From Obelidium mucronatum (lineage: Eukaryota > Chytridiomycota > Chytridiomycetes > Chytridiales > Chytriomycetaceae), in assembly GCA_025765595.1 (NCBI GenBank), contig JAIVFH010000057.1:1-64000 (forward strand): a DNA stretch of 64,000 bases, written 5' to 3'. The translations under genes and the position numbers were made by a program. Below are positions 9,291 to 19,209 of the stretch, piece by piece. Below the pieces are notes generated by a model, which saw only the letters and a list, made by a program, of their open reading frames with translations, searched no databases and was not told the origin of the DNA. Numbering within the stretch: the first letter of the stretch is position 1; every line of letters begins with the position of its first letter.

Positions 9291-11712
9291 TCACTCTTCT
9301 TTCTTGGCATGCTTCTGTCCAAAAGCAGCCTTCAACTTCTCCAAAACACTCTCCACTCTGCCTTCAACAGCATCTTCAACCTCTCCAACAGTTGTCTTGA
9401 CAAAAGTCTCCACCTGTCTCTCAAACCGTCTCTTTCTCTCCCCGAGAGCCTTCAAATCACCCCACACAATACTCATTGCAACGCTGACAACCCAACTGGT
9501 GAAAAACTGCAAATGCTCTACACACACCAAAATAATAAAGTAGGTCGCCAGCTTTGGGATACTCTGCATATGGGCAGGGGTCTCATTATCCCAGTTCTTG
9601 TACAAGAGGGTCAAGAGAACAGTAGTCATTGTTCCCAAAATACTGAAACTCGCGAAAATCGAAGTCCATGGTTTAATCGAGTTGGTGCGGTGTGGGATCG
9701 GACGACGCACAGTGCGACAGACTTTGAATGCATGTGTACGCAAGTCCAAAAAGTTGTTGATGAAGCAAAAGAGTGGGACAAGTGGCCATGAGGCGGAAAA
9801 CATGATGAGGAGGGCAAATTGGTTGGCGAGTTCTGCGTATTCGTCGTATTGGTCATAGACTGGGAGGACCAATGCCTTTTCGATACGCAAACGCATGGTT
9901 TCTTCGGCAGAGAGAATTGGCTCGTTTGATGCGTCAAAGGCAATGTCTCCTGTTGGTGCAGCAGATGAGGTCTTTTTTGCACCGTCCGCAGCAGTAGCCT
10001 TCTCTTTTCTTTCGTCCTCAATGTCTTTGAGTTCGGCCTTGGTGATAGTGCTTGTACTCCACCAAGCCAAGATTGCTGGGATGAGAACTTGGACAGCTTG
10101 GTTGATGATTTGATTTGTGATTGAGAATGAAATAACCTTGGTTTGCAGGGAAGATGGGCTCAACAAGTTTCTTGTCTCAGTTGCATTCAATCCAACAACG
10201 TGGTGGGAAACGCCATATTGTTCCAAGACTGGGTTGACGTACGGAACCAAGAGATCAGAAATTGGAATGTATACGACACCAGTGAGGAAGAGAGACAATT
10301 GAGTCAACAGACAAGTGATGATGAAAGCCTTTCGTGAGAATGAGGCAGTGTGCGAATCAACTGATTGGGAATTCTCCAACTTTGTGATCCAAGACGAGAG
10401 CTTCATGTAAAGAGCTTGGAGGAGTGGAAGACAGAGTACATAGATTAAAATCGGAAGCATCTTGACGAGCCACTTGTCAGGTCCTTGGTACACTTCAGCG
10501 GTAAAGACTTCGGCGAGAACAATGACAAACGAAACAATTGTGACGGCTGTTCCAAAGACAATAATGACGGGAACAGTGTATCCAGCATGAATAATCCAGC
10601 GCTTCCAGAATGGGTAGTATGGTACGCACTCTGTGTTTGTGTGGATGGACGGAATGGATGGAGTGTATGGTTTAGTATAGATGCGGTGAGTATGAATCGA
10701 AGGTGTAAAAGGAATACACTGCCTACGGCAGTACGAATCGGTGATAAGACTTTGCCGCCTTCGGCAGTATGATTCACCGCCGTAGGCGGTGTCTGCTTCG
10801 CCGCCTTCGGCGGCATGGAAAAAAAGAAAATTCACCGCCTTCGGCGGTATGATTCACCGCCTTCGGCGGTATGATTCACCGCCTACGGCGGTATGATTCA
10901 CCATTAGTCTTTGGATCCACATCCAAACGATCTGGAATAAACTCTGGGCGTTCGGTATCAACGCGGTCCGAAGAAGTGGAGCCCCACAAATCGGCCAAAT
11001 ACTTTTCCTGACGTTTCCAAGCAACCATAAAAAAGATGCCCCAAAGACACAAGACAAAAGAATAAGTATAAGAGTAAGCTGGAAAGAGCAAGTAAGCAAT
11101 GACACCAAAGATGGAGAGGGGCATTAAAGCCTGGACGTAAAACTGGACGAATGCAAAGTAGTAGCCGACTTGTTCGCCCATGTGTTCGCGGATTTCAGAA
11201 ATGTCTTTAGTGTCGAGGACCCACTTGTCAGACCAAGCCTCGATCCATTTCTGTGTTAGTACTTTTAGTTCAACCAATAGGGTTCACAGCACCAACCAAC
11301 CTTCTCAAAGTCCTTGTCGTGCAGCGCCAGCACGGCATCGACGACGCCCTTGCCGCCGACCCACTTCCAGTCGTTGTTCAGCACGGGTGCGTTCGCGCAC
11401 GCCAGGTCCTCGGCGACCAGCACGCCGGCGCCGCCGTAGTAGCGCGCGGCGGTCACGAAGCCGTGCAGCAGCCGCAGCTCGTCGGCGGCCGTCAGCGGAC
11501 CCACGTGCGCCGCGCCCTCGACGGCCTCCTGGCGCCGCGTCAGCGCCTGCAGCAGCGGCGCCGCGCCAGCGACAACGAGCGCCGCTTTTGATTGGCTGCC
11601 CGCCCCGAGCGTCTGCGGCGCCACGCTCAAGCCGCACTGCACAAGCCGCCGCGCCACAGCCGCACGTGCGTCGGCCGTCGGCGTCGCCAGACAAGACAAC
11701 AACGAGCGTCAT
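9291..11712 (-). CDS. Anoctamin/TMEM16 family membrane protein (Ist2-like)
   Basis: Exons about 11712-11301, 11250-10902 and 10630-9291. Intron 1 (11251-11300) has a perfect TACTAAC branch site; intron 2 (10631-10901) is the hairpin array listed separately. Family marks: YYFAFVQFYVQ at the first membrane helix, an LWGIFFMVAWKRQ segment, PYYPFWKRW, several further hydrophobic helices, and INNFLDLRTHAFK with RRPIP, equivalent to NNxxExRxDAxK of anoctamins. The calcium-binding Glu and Asp there are Asp and His, so calcium-regulated scrambling is doubtful. Yeast Ist2 tethers ER to plasma membrane, and the Lys/Arg-rich C-terminus fits that. Exon 1 is very GC-rich. The clear frame lacks an ATG: ATG 11712 (MTLVVVLSG) is in another frame, suggesting one extra base near 11670-11700. 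Confidence 0.8.
10631..10901 (-). repeat. Intron made of GC-rich hairpin repeats
   Basis: Between 10717 and 10901 at least seven short palindromes of the form CACCGCC-TTC/TAC-GGCGGTG (seven-base stem, three-base loop) are packed in 185 bases. The last three are direct 22-base units with the spacer ATGATT. On the coding (minus) strand the first unit supplies the donor (G|GTGAATCATACC). The acceptor CACAG is at 10631. Removing 10631-10901 joins ...DPKTN to ECVPYYPFWKRW in frame with conserved anoctamin sequence. The left third (10631-10716) is ordinary intron-like DNA. Confidence 0.85.
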
Positions 11713-11770
11713 TTTGCTTTTGTGTTTTTGATTAAAAATGTACAAAAGTGTGTCTTACGAAAACTTGAGT

Positions 11771-12590
11771 TTAATGCACACCCGCGTGTCGCTTGCATTC
11801 TTCTTCAACGATCCATCCACTGCCGGCACCTGGGACTGGCACTGGGATGCGCGACTGCGGACTTCCCAACATCCTGAAATCGTACACGCTGTCCTCCTCC
11901 ATCTCTTTCAGAGCTGTATATTCATCAAATCTAGACTGATGATAATTCTGTTGCTGTTGCTGCCGTTGTTGATTGAGCTGTCGATGCCCGTCTCTTTCCA
12001 GTGCCTGTTGATACAGCCAATCCTCCTCTTCCATCATCGCCCTTCTTCTTTGACCACCTGTTTGTGGCTGTGTTCGATTGTAATTTGATGCTTTGTTCAA
12101 GCTGTTCCATGATGATGGCTGCCTCAGAGTCAAATCGGCCATTGTCCTCATCATCGTACTCAGAATCAACTTCATGCACAATATTCATATACACGGACCC
12201 TCTAGGAAGAGATATATTGAATCGATCGCGTTCATCATCAGAAGTGCTAATACTTGCACCGCTATTCCTTGATGATGATGATTCTTGTTGAAGCCAGATT
12301 GGTTTCTTGGCTTTTGGAATTAGAGACTGCGTTTTCGATCCCTCCTTCTTAATTTTTTCTCCTGCTTCGATGCCTGGTCCGGGCAATGTTGATGTTCCTT
12401 GTATCGGAGTGTTGTTGTTGTTGTACACCAGTTGTGATGGATGAATCGGATAGATTGGCCAAGGACTTATCCAAGGATTATAGAAATACAATGGTACTAC
12501 AGACCCCGCTGGATATTGTTGTGTCTGGTTCTGCTGTTGCTGTTGTTGTTGGAATGGTTGAGGTTTAAGCGTGTTCATATGTTCCCACAT
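11771..12590 (-). CDS. Unknown Gln/Asn-rich protein
   Basis: I do not recognise this gene. From ATG 12590 (MWEHMNTLKPQPF) the product has poly-Gln runs, an aromatic/proline segment (YFYNPWISPWPIYPIHPS), an acidic stretch (EYDDEDNGRFDSE) and a low-complexity remainder. This frame closes at 11931. A second frame, open over 12090-11771 and ending in WIVEEECKRHAGVH, has a more coding-like composition (EEEDWLYQQALERDGH, RFDEYTALKEMEEDS). The likely product switches frame near 12080, which needs a one-base change or an unseen splice. It ends about 60 bases before the anoctamin start on the same strand. Could be a disordered regulator; no function assigned. Confidence 0.4.
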
Positions 12591-12747
12591 ACTTTTTGTT
12601 TGAAAACAAGTCACGTAGCGAGGCCAAAAAAAAACTCATGACAGAATAACATATTGAGAAGTTTTACTCGTACACAAGTCACGAACAGAACCGCTTTGCT
12701 ATCAAGTATATGCTAAATGCCTCAATTTCTATTTTTGTAATTTCATT

Positions 12748-12840
12748 TATCATTGTTGTCAACAGTAACTGTTGCGGTGCATCAGGCAAATATATGTTTA
12801 TTATTGTTGTCAAAACTAACTGCTGCGGTGCATCAGATCG
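12748..12840. repeat. Imperfect tandem duplication, two 48-51 base units
   Basis: ATCATTGTTGTCAACAGTAA (from about 12749) recurs as ATTATTGTTGTCAAAACTAA (from about 12800). Each is followed by CTG(T/C)TGCGGTGCATCAG. It lies in the gap between the Gln-rich gene and the LRR gene; no function seen. Confidence 0.75.
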
Positions 12841-12883
12841 TTTGTATCTAACAAAACCATGTTGTGTCACCTGTGTACTTTGG

Positions 12884-14128
12884 CTAGATTTTCAACAGTG
12901 GCCAGTCGAAGTTACAATCCAAGTGTGGGTTATCTCTGAAATCACATTCTTCAAGCGCTATCAGTTGCAGCAGCACTAATGGCAAGGATCCAGTAAAATC
13001 ATTTTGCTTCATGACCAAATTCTGAAGAAGTATCAAATTCCCAAGGGTTTCTGGCACAGCGCCAGTGAAGTGATTGATTGACAAATCCAAGTATTCTAGG
13101 TTTACGAGATTCCCAATTGACTCTGGCAACGTTCCGGAAAACTGATTTTGGCATAAATCCAAATCAACCAAGTTTCTCAAGACACCCAGATCTATGGGAA
13201 GTGACCCTTCCAGTTGATTATTGCACAAATTTAGAGATGTGAGAGTAACTAGGCCAGTAATTTCCTGTGGAAACCCTCCTTTAAACTGACACTCAGAGAT
13301 ACCAAAATGTCGCAGATTCACACATCCCGATATATCAGCAGGAATAGCACCTACTTCACTCACTGATATTTGAAAATATTTCAACAAAGTTAAGCGCCCG
13401 ATTTCCTTGGGAATCGGTCCCTGCACGTTGAAAATGGAGAGTTCTTCGATCCAATCACGTTCACATAATGATTTACTGAAGACAGGTCGCCATTCCGAAT
13501 CATCTTTTCGCATATCGGTGAAGTCCCAGTCAAAGCTGTTGCTTAAAGTCTTCAAGAGTGGACGATACCGCCGAGCAAATACTGTTTGAAAGGAAGATGG
13601 GGCCAATGCAAACGCTTTGCTGATACCCTTCCCCAAGACAGTGAAAAACCCTTCTAAGGAACCATCGTGTAAATCCTCTCTTATGATGGTATCAAATTTG
13701 GTCTGGTTGAGGACAGCAAAGTGAGCCGTTGTCAAGATGCTGTCAACCCTTCTGTTCAATCTTCGAAATTTAAAAACTTGACATGAATCAATCCAGCTGA
13801 ATATCTGTGTAATGATTTCTTCCGGTGTGTTGTTGAGGGAGGTGTGGAATTTTTGGTAAGAGTTGGTGACGATTCGCAGTTGAGAGCTGAGAGTGTTTAG
13901 GCGAGAAGATGTCCGAAAATGAGTCGATGATAGCTGCTTTTGAAGGGACTCTGTATGGCTGGTGATGGCTGCTGTTGTAGTGTCCACTTTCACAAGCGCA
14001 TTTTCGAGAGTCGACTCAAGACGCGAAAGCCTCGAATTGAGCACAGCAAACTCAGAATTTTGCTGGCCTTTGACGAGAGCAATATCGGACTGGATGCGTT
14101 CGAGGAGGAGTACAAGTCTGTTGTCCAT
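12884..14128 (-). CDS. Leucine-rich repeat protein with N-terminal coiled coil and F-box-like segment
   Basis: Single exon, 414 residues, starting at ATG 14128 (MDNRLVLLLERI). Residues 1-100 are heptad-rich (coiled coil). About residues 105-140 (TPEEIITQIFSWIDSCQVFKFRRLNRR) resemble an F-box, an SCF ubiquitin ligase adaptor motif, but only weakly. From about residue 230 there are seven or eight LRRs of the plant-type form with L..L.L..N.(F/L).G.(L/I)P, for example LDLCQNQFSGTLPESIGNL and LDLSINHFTGAVPETLGNL. No signal peptide or membrane helix, so an intracellular binding protein. A decayed copy of its 5' end lies just upstream (14325-14440). Confidence 0.75.
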   Translation of the reverse strand: MDNRLVLLLERIQSDIALVKGQQNSEFAVLNSRLSRLESTLENALVKVDTTTAAITSHTESLQKQLSSTHFRTSSRLNTLSSQLRIVTNSYQKFHTSLNNTPEEIITQIFSWIDSCQVFKFRRLNRRVDSILTTAHFAVLNQTKFDTIIREDLHDGSLEGFFTVLGKGISKAFALAPSSFQTVFARRYRPLLKTLSNSFDWDFTDMRKDDSEWRPVFSKSLCERDWIEELSIFNVQGPIPKEIGRLTLLKYFQISVSEVGAIPADISGCVNLRHFGISECQFKGGFPQEITGLVTLTSLNLCNNQLEGSLPIDLGVLRNLVDLDLCQNQFSGTLPESIGNLVNLEYLDLSINHFTGAVPETLGNLILLQNLVMKQNDFTGSLPLVLLQLIALEECDFRDNPHLDCNFDWPLLKI

Positions 14129-14574
14129 AATCCAATAATTCCAATTTATTACACCAAATCATACCGTGGTTTTGAAAAGAGTTGTTTAACAGATACGAAA
14201 AGTTGGATTATTACTTCCAAGAGAGTTTATTGAACAGAAACGCGACTCGCACCATGCAATACTTCAATGATTTAACATTCTTGGAAGGCGTTGGGACAAC
14301 TTGAAAATGGGTTAATAGAAAGTGCTTAAGCGAGACAAGTTTCAAGATGAGCGGATGATAGTTGCTTTTTAATGGAATCAGTGTAGCTGCTGATGGCTAT
14401 TGTAGTATCCGACTGGAATGACAGAATTTTCTCGGGCTTCAGTAAATGAATCTTTGAATCATATGTTCATAATTTCTATAAGATATTCCGCAGTTTAAGC
14501 GTCGTGCCAATGACTTCATGGTTTGTTATTGAGCCACACAAGAAACAAAAGGAGCCTTAGATAAAATAAAGCAA
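14129..14574. other. Intergenic region upstream of the LRR gene
   Basis: About 446 bases. Apart from the LRR relic it holds AT-rich flank and the 3' end of the neighbouring minus-strand gene. No other gene supported. Confidence 0.5.
14325..14440 (-). pseudogene. Decayed fragment of the LRR gene 5' region
   Basis: On the plus strand AAGCGAGACAAGTTTCAAGA, then GGATGATAGTTGC and GCTGATGGCTATTGTAGT, lines up with 13900-13985 inside the LRR gene (AGGCGAGAAGATGTCCGAAA, then GATGATAGCTGC and GGTGATGGCTGCTGTTGTAGT) at roughly 75% identity by eye. The reading frame is lost. It marks a past tandem duplication of the LRR gene; the rest of the second copy is gone. Confidence 0.6.
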
Positions 14575-16069
14575 TCACACATCCTCCTCGTCTTCCGCAA
14601 ACTCTTCCTCTTCTTCGTTCTCGGCTGTATAGCCTTCATCGTCAATCATTCCAACCACCAACTCCCCATTACCAACATACCCACCTTCTTGCTCTTCCAA
14701 TTCAAGCTTTCCTGCATATTCATTTTCATCTTCCACCTCATTGTCACCTCTATCGCCTTCCAAATCTTCCATCAAAATCTCCTCTCCTTCTCCTTCTCCA
14801 TCAACGTCAGTTTCAGTTCTGTCTGTCACAAAACTCTCCACTTGCGAAACCGAAGCTAAAGCCGGTGGAGAAACCTTGACGATTCTCTCCTCTTCAATTG
14901 GGACAGTACTGAACCCACTCGACAAGGTGAAGCTTCTCGCCACGGCTCGTGGATGATGCGCACCAAGATTGCTTGCTGGTCTTCTTGGACCTGACATATC
15001 TTCAGAAGATACAGCGCCATAAACTTTCGCTTCAATCAGAGATGCCACATCAGAATCATCCCCAGCCACAGTTTGCTCGGGCTCTTCACTAACAATCGCT
15101 TCAGAAGACCTAGAGGCACTTGGTAAAACTCCCATGAATCCAAGAACTGTGCCAATTACTGGAAGTGAGCGGAACATGGACACCTTTGTCGTCATCAAAA
15201 AGTTTTTAGCAGGCAACTGAAAAACGATATCTCTCACCTCATCATCATGACTTTGCTTCTTGAGGTTAATTTCTGCATTGTGGATACCCCTTTTAATTAC
15301 ATCCGACAATGTGGCCAAGAACTGATGTACATGGCGTCAGTTTCGTACTTCCCATCAAAAACACCTTACCTGATCACCACGCTCCAGCTCTCTTCCCTTC
15401 TTCAAAACAATGTCCACCAGAGTCTCGAGTTTCGAATCGTCATACGAATCCTTTAGCTGTCGTAACCAAAAATTACCTTTAAACGTCATAAACCCAAAAA
15501 TTGAAACAGAAAAAAGATCTTACAATCCCAATACGAATACAACTCCTCACTTTCCCCACACCTCCCTTCTGCACCCCACTACCCATCCAACCCTTCCCAA
15601 TAACTCCCTTGGAAAAAACAGAGCCCCACGTATCGTTTTCTCCCACCTTCAGTCGCCAATGATTCCACAAGACACTCATTCAAAGCATCCAAATCTTTCA
15701 CTACCCCTTCATCAATCGGCTCTGCCTCCAAATCCAAATACGAAGGCGTAAAATGAAGTCCTCCTAATCCAATAAATACTTCTTGATGCTGTTCGCCGTG
15801 TGCTTTCCATTGCGATACTTGAGATGGCGGGATATACCTCAATTCATGGGACAAAGGCTGAAGGCCACTGTTTCCATTCAACCCTGCAACAACAGATTGA
15901 AGTTTCTTTTGGTGCTTTAAAGTCGAGTTAATAGAAGCGCTGAGAGCTGTTGCCTGTGCGACGAGGAGGTCAACGAGGTGCACATGTGATTCTCGGCTTG
16001 ACGACACTAAACAGGAAAAAAAGTTATAATTGCACCGAAAAAAGCAATGAAAGTCCTACAATAAGACAT
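14575..16069 (-). CDS. Unknown protein with acidic C-terminus
   Basis: Not recognised. Suggested exons: 16069-16060 (ATG TCT TAT T), 16006-15524, 15456-15370 and 15321-14575, all with GT-AG borders that keep frame. The N-terminal part has a helical segment (VDLLVAQATALSASIN) and then FIGLGGLHFTPSYL, vaguely like the beta-hairpin region of prefoldin-type proteins. The middle (LKDSYDDSKLETLVDIVLKK, LATLSDVIKRGIHNAEIN) is helical. The last 120 residues are Glu/Asp-rich. Near 15650 one extra base (GAA-G-GTG) seems to separate two coding frames; the second frame (GENDTWGSVFSKGV) runs to the exon end at 15524. Prefoldin-like chaperone is only a guess. Confidence 0.5.
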
Positions 16070-16172
16070 TGTTTGATAACGAATGAAAGTAGATCCATTG
16101 AATGAAACCAATTCAAGTTGAAGACTCGTTTTCAACTCATTGGAAAGCTTGTCAAACAGCTATAATCATCAC

Positions 16173-18305
16173 TCAGCATTTGGGGAATTTAAAAAAGAGT
16201 ATAAACAAAAAATACTCAACAAATCGTGTCCCCAAATCTGCATTCATCTTATTCGCCCATGATTCTCTTCGACTCTGCTCCAGCTGCATCAATGACTCGG
16301 CTGTACCAAATCCAGGTGTCCATGGGCTGTTTATCGCTACTGGCATTTGCGGTGGTTTTGGGATAAAGGATTGTGGCTTCTCTGGTACATGAGAAACATG
16401 AACAGGGGGCACAGGGATGTGTCAAAAGAGTATCTTTTGCTGAAACTGTGGGATTGAAATGAAACAAAACGGTCAAGTAGTTGGTTGAAGCTGGGTTGGA
16501 GAAAACACTGAGATCTGGACACTCTCTCAAGTCGGTCTGCAAGTTTCTCAGTCTAAAATCAAAATCATGGCTACTTATTAGCTGTTGCACTTAGAAGCAT
16601 AATTTTGTTTACCAATTCTTGACCCAACTGAAAAGAATCCATTAACTCTCCAGTCCAAGTCCCCATACTCCACAACCACCATGGAAGAGAATACTTCAAT
16701 CCAACAGGAATCAAAGCCTCCGAGTTCTCACCCGAGAAGCACGCAGCATGGAACAGCGCATTCGAACTCATTCTCTTCAACAACCTTGAGCTGTTTGGAC
16801 TCACTGCTCTAACAACACCTCCATTCGATGCAACACTAGAAACCGATCCTGATCGGCTCATCCCTATTCCACCACTGCTTCCTCCGAAATCAGGAAACTG
16901 ATACTCAGAACTCATCCTCTCCCCACCAGAGCTACCGGTCGTTCTCAAAACCGACGCAATCAATGCACCCCCAGCACTTCCACTAGACCTGCGTCTCTGA
17001 GAAGCAGCTTGCAACGCCGTAGGCTTCTCGAGTAACGTATCAAACGCCTCCATATGCAATGGATCAACCAAACGAGGATCCACAGTATTGAAGAGCGTGA
17101 TACTAGGAAGATCAGCAGCTCGTTCGAGTTTAAAGGCTTCAGAAGCATGGAATGTGATCGAGTCTGCGACACGCAAACTTTCGAGTTTCCGCCTCGTGTC
17201 CGCATCGTCGGTCATGGACGGAGCTGTCAAAAGCGACATGTTGTCACTTTTTGTTCATGATTAACAATCGTTGGTCTTTGTGCTCAATGAATTACCATTC
17301 AACATGCATCCATGCGCCGAATCTTGAGCAGGCTTCTCTAATCTTCCCCAAATCATCCCACTCCCCCAACAAGGAAGCCGAAGAAGATAAGGCTCGGCAA
17401 TAAACAACACAAGGTCGTCTCCCAACCGCAACATCTTCACTCAAATAAGCAATCAACAGAGAAACATCCAAAGTTTCAGTTGAAGGCCCAGTCGATGGAA
17501 TGCGTCTGATTTTCGCTGTGGGGCTGTGACTTGGAGTTCCAATCAAAGCCCAGTATTTCTTGATGAGCTTTTCGGGATGTGACGGATCCGATTCGGTAAG
17601 CGTGGAGGGGAAGTAAAAAACAGGAATAGAGGCTGAAGTAATACGATCTGGATTCGGTCCCATACAAAGGAATGTAGCAGTTCTGTAGACTGTTCGTTCT
17701 TTTAGAGAAGGCTTCGGCAAAATAATAAAACAAACCCTGTATCTCCTGGGCTGGCAAAATTCCAGCACTAAAATCAGTGCTTCCATGGAAGTGGACGTGT
17801 TTCAGTTCAGGAAGGCTGTGTGGGGGGGGGGGGGGTATATTCAGCTGTCAAAATACGGACAGGCCGGCCAAAGAAGAAAGAAAAGGACCCACGCGCAAAC
17901 TCGCTGAAGCCACTTTAAAACGGCTTTTTCAATAATGGCTGAAATACTGGCGTCTGAACGCGTGTCTAGTTGAGTGAGGCCGATGCAAAGAGCCATCAGA
18001 TTGTGGATGGATGATACCGCATCCAGTCCAGCAAAGAGAGACTCATCGAGAGCTTTCAATTTATGGATTGCGTTTTTGATAAATAGTGATGATTCGAGAC
18101 TTGTCTTTGGTGCCAGTAGGCTGCTTCCAAAGACAGGATCCCCTGGTCTAACTTGTTCCACGTCAGACTCGCTGCTGGCCAAATCAGTTTCTTCGAAAGT
18201 AGCAGCTGAGTCCTCGTGGAATGGTTGAAGCTGCTGTCGGATGCTGGCTTTGAGTGCCGCGAAGTCAAGGGACTCTGTTGCTATTCCTTCCTGAGGGTCA
18301 AGCAT
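16173..18305 (-). CDS. PLP-dependent decarboxylase-like protein (PDXDC1-like)
   Basis: Group II PLP decarboxylase relatives. The block ACSRFGAWMHVE (about 17300) matches the C..(Y/F)G.WLHVE motif of PDXDC1, followed after a 49-nt intron by RVADSITFHASEAFKL and DLPSITLFN, then LKYSLPWWLWSMG and YLTVLFHF in the expected order. The canonical PLP-binding lysine motif is not visible, as in PDXDC1 proteins, which may be non-catalytic. Start taken at ATG 18305 (MLDPQEGIATES). Intron 1 ends with a run of 14 C on the coding strand. Single-base frame breaks are inferred at about 17700-17703 (AAAA for AAA), near 16590 and at 16405-16409 (one C missing). They are more likely sequence errors than decay because conservation continues in the new frame each time. 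Confidence 0.65.
17822..17835. repeat. Homopolymer run of G (about 14)
   Basis: A run of about 14 G on the plus strand, read as C on the coding strand, immediately upstream of the acceptor CACACAG of the first intron of the PDXDC1-like gene. It would serve as polypyrimidine tract. Length is uncertain in any sequencing method. Confidence 0.85.
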
Positions 18306-18464
18306 TTGGGAATACTTTTGGCAAGAAGAAAATGTGGCTGCGTAGCAAAACTGCGGCAAAACTCAGAATAATATCAGTTTATAGCAGCATGAAAACTTGA
18401 ACAGATCCCATCCATAATTGTATGTTTGTTCGTATCAGATCATTTTTGAAACACTCGAAAAACA
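18306..18464. promoter_or_regulatory. Divergent promoter region, PDXDC1-like gene and MYND gene
   Basis: About 160 bases between two divergent start codons, so it must hold both promoters. No clear TATA box or conserved motif picked out. Confidence 0.45.
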
Positions 18465-19088
18465 ATGAGCAAACCGCTTCCCATAGGCCCTGACACGCCA
18501 TACTTGGACCCACGTCTGGACAAGAAAATGTTCAAGCAGTATCTTGACAATCCCGAGGTCGATATGAAGGGCCAGTGTGAATCGTGCAAAACACCAACCT
18601 CCAAGAGGTGCAGCAAGTGCAAAGCCCTGGCTGTCTGCTCACCCGAATGCTTCAAGGCAGTCTGGAAAAAGCACAAGGCGGACTGCACGAAGCTCGCTGC
18701 GGCTGCTGCAAATGCACCCCAAGGCCACTTTCCAAAGGGAATTCCCTTCGTCCTTTCTTCTGGCACGGATGAAATGCAACTCCTCGGTACGATAAACAAG
18801 GAAACTATGGATTTGTATGTGCGTCATGGCATCGACGGTGATCCGCCAGAAGGCGACTCTTTGCTCTCGGATCAGAAACTGGCTGCCTTCTTTGCCGACA
18901 TGCTCGAACTCAACGATTCTGGATCTGACTCCCACAAAGACTACCCGCTGCCCGTTAAGTTATTCATGAATCGTCGTTACAACAACACGTACGTGCACTT
19001 GATCAACAAGTTCAAAACTCGGCCCGTTGTAATTGACACTGTCCATTGGCTTTGCCGCCAACGCAAAATTGGCGATGCATCGCGCTAA
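18465..19088 (+). CDS. MYND zinc-finger protein
   Basis: Single exon, 207 residues from ATG 18465. Residues 38-74 form a MYND finger, CESCKTPTSKRCSKCKALAVC followed by C at FKAVW..HKADC: the C-x2-C...C-x2-C...C-x3-C...H-x3-C ligand pattern is complete. MYND fingers bind proline-rich partners, often in chromatin or mitochondrial translation factors. The C-terminal 120 residues have no recognised domain. Divergent from the PDXDC1-like gene. Confidence 0.8.
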   Translation: MSKPLPIGPDTPYLDPRLDKKMFKQYLDNPEVDMKGQCESCKTPTSKRCSKCKALAVCSPECFKAVWKKHKADCTKLAAAAANAPQGHFPKGIPFVLSSGTDEMQLLGTINKETMDLYVRHGIDGDPPEGDSLLSDQKLAAFFADMLELNDSGSDSHKDYPLPVKLFMNRRYNNTYVHLINKFKTRPVVIDTVHWLCRQRKIGDASR

Positions 19089-19209
19089 CAGCTGATTTTA
19101 TATTAATCTGAACGAATAAAAGCCACTCTAAATTAAAACCTGCTCAATTCTATTTTTGGGGTTCAGTTAATTCCACAAGTTCAAAAAAAACCACCGTCCT
19201 TATATCAAC

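Noticed and set aside
10717..10905. Hairpin array as transcription terminators or a CRISPR-like array
   Set aside because: It lies inside a eukaryotic gene, in frame-consistent intron position; repeats are palindromic and packed without unique spacers of constant length.
11180..11731. Open plus-strand frames across the GC-rich anoctamin exon
   Set aside because: GC-rich exons lack stop codons in other frames; the Arg/Ala-rich products are typical shadows.
17005..17018. GCCGTAGGC inside the PDXDC1-like gene as another hairpin element
   Set aside because: Only a three-base stem matches, it lies in coding sequence, and no flanking unit is present.
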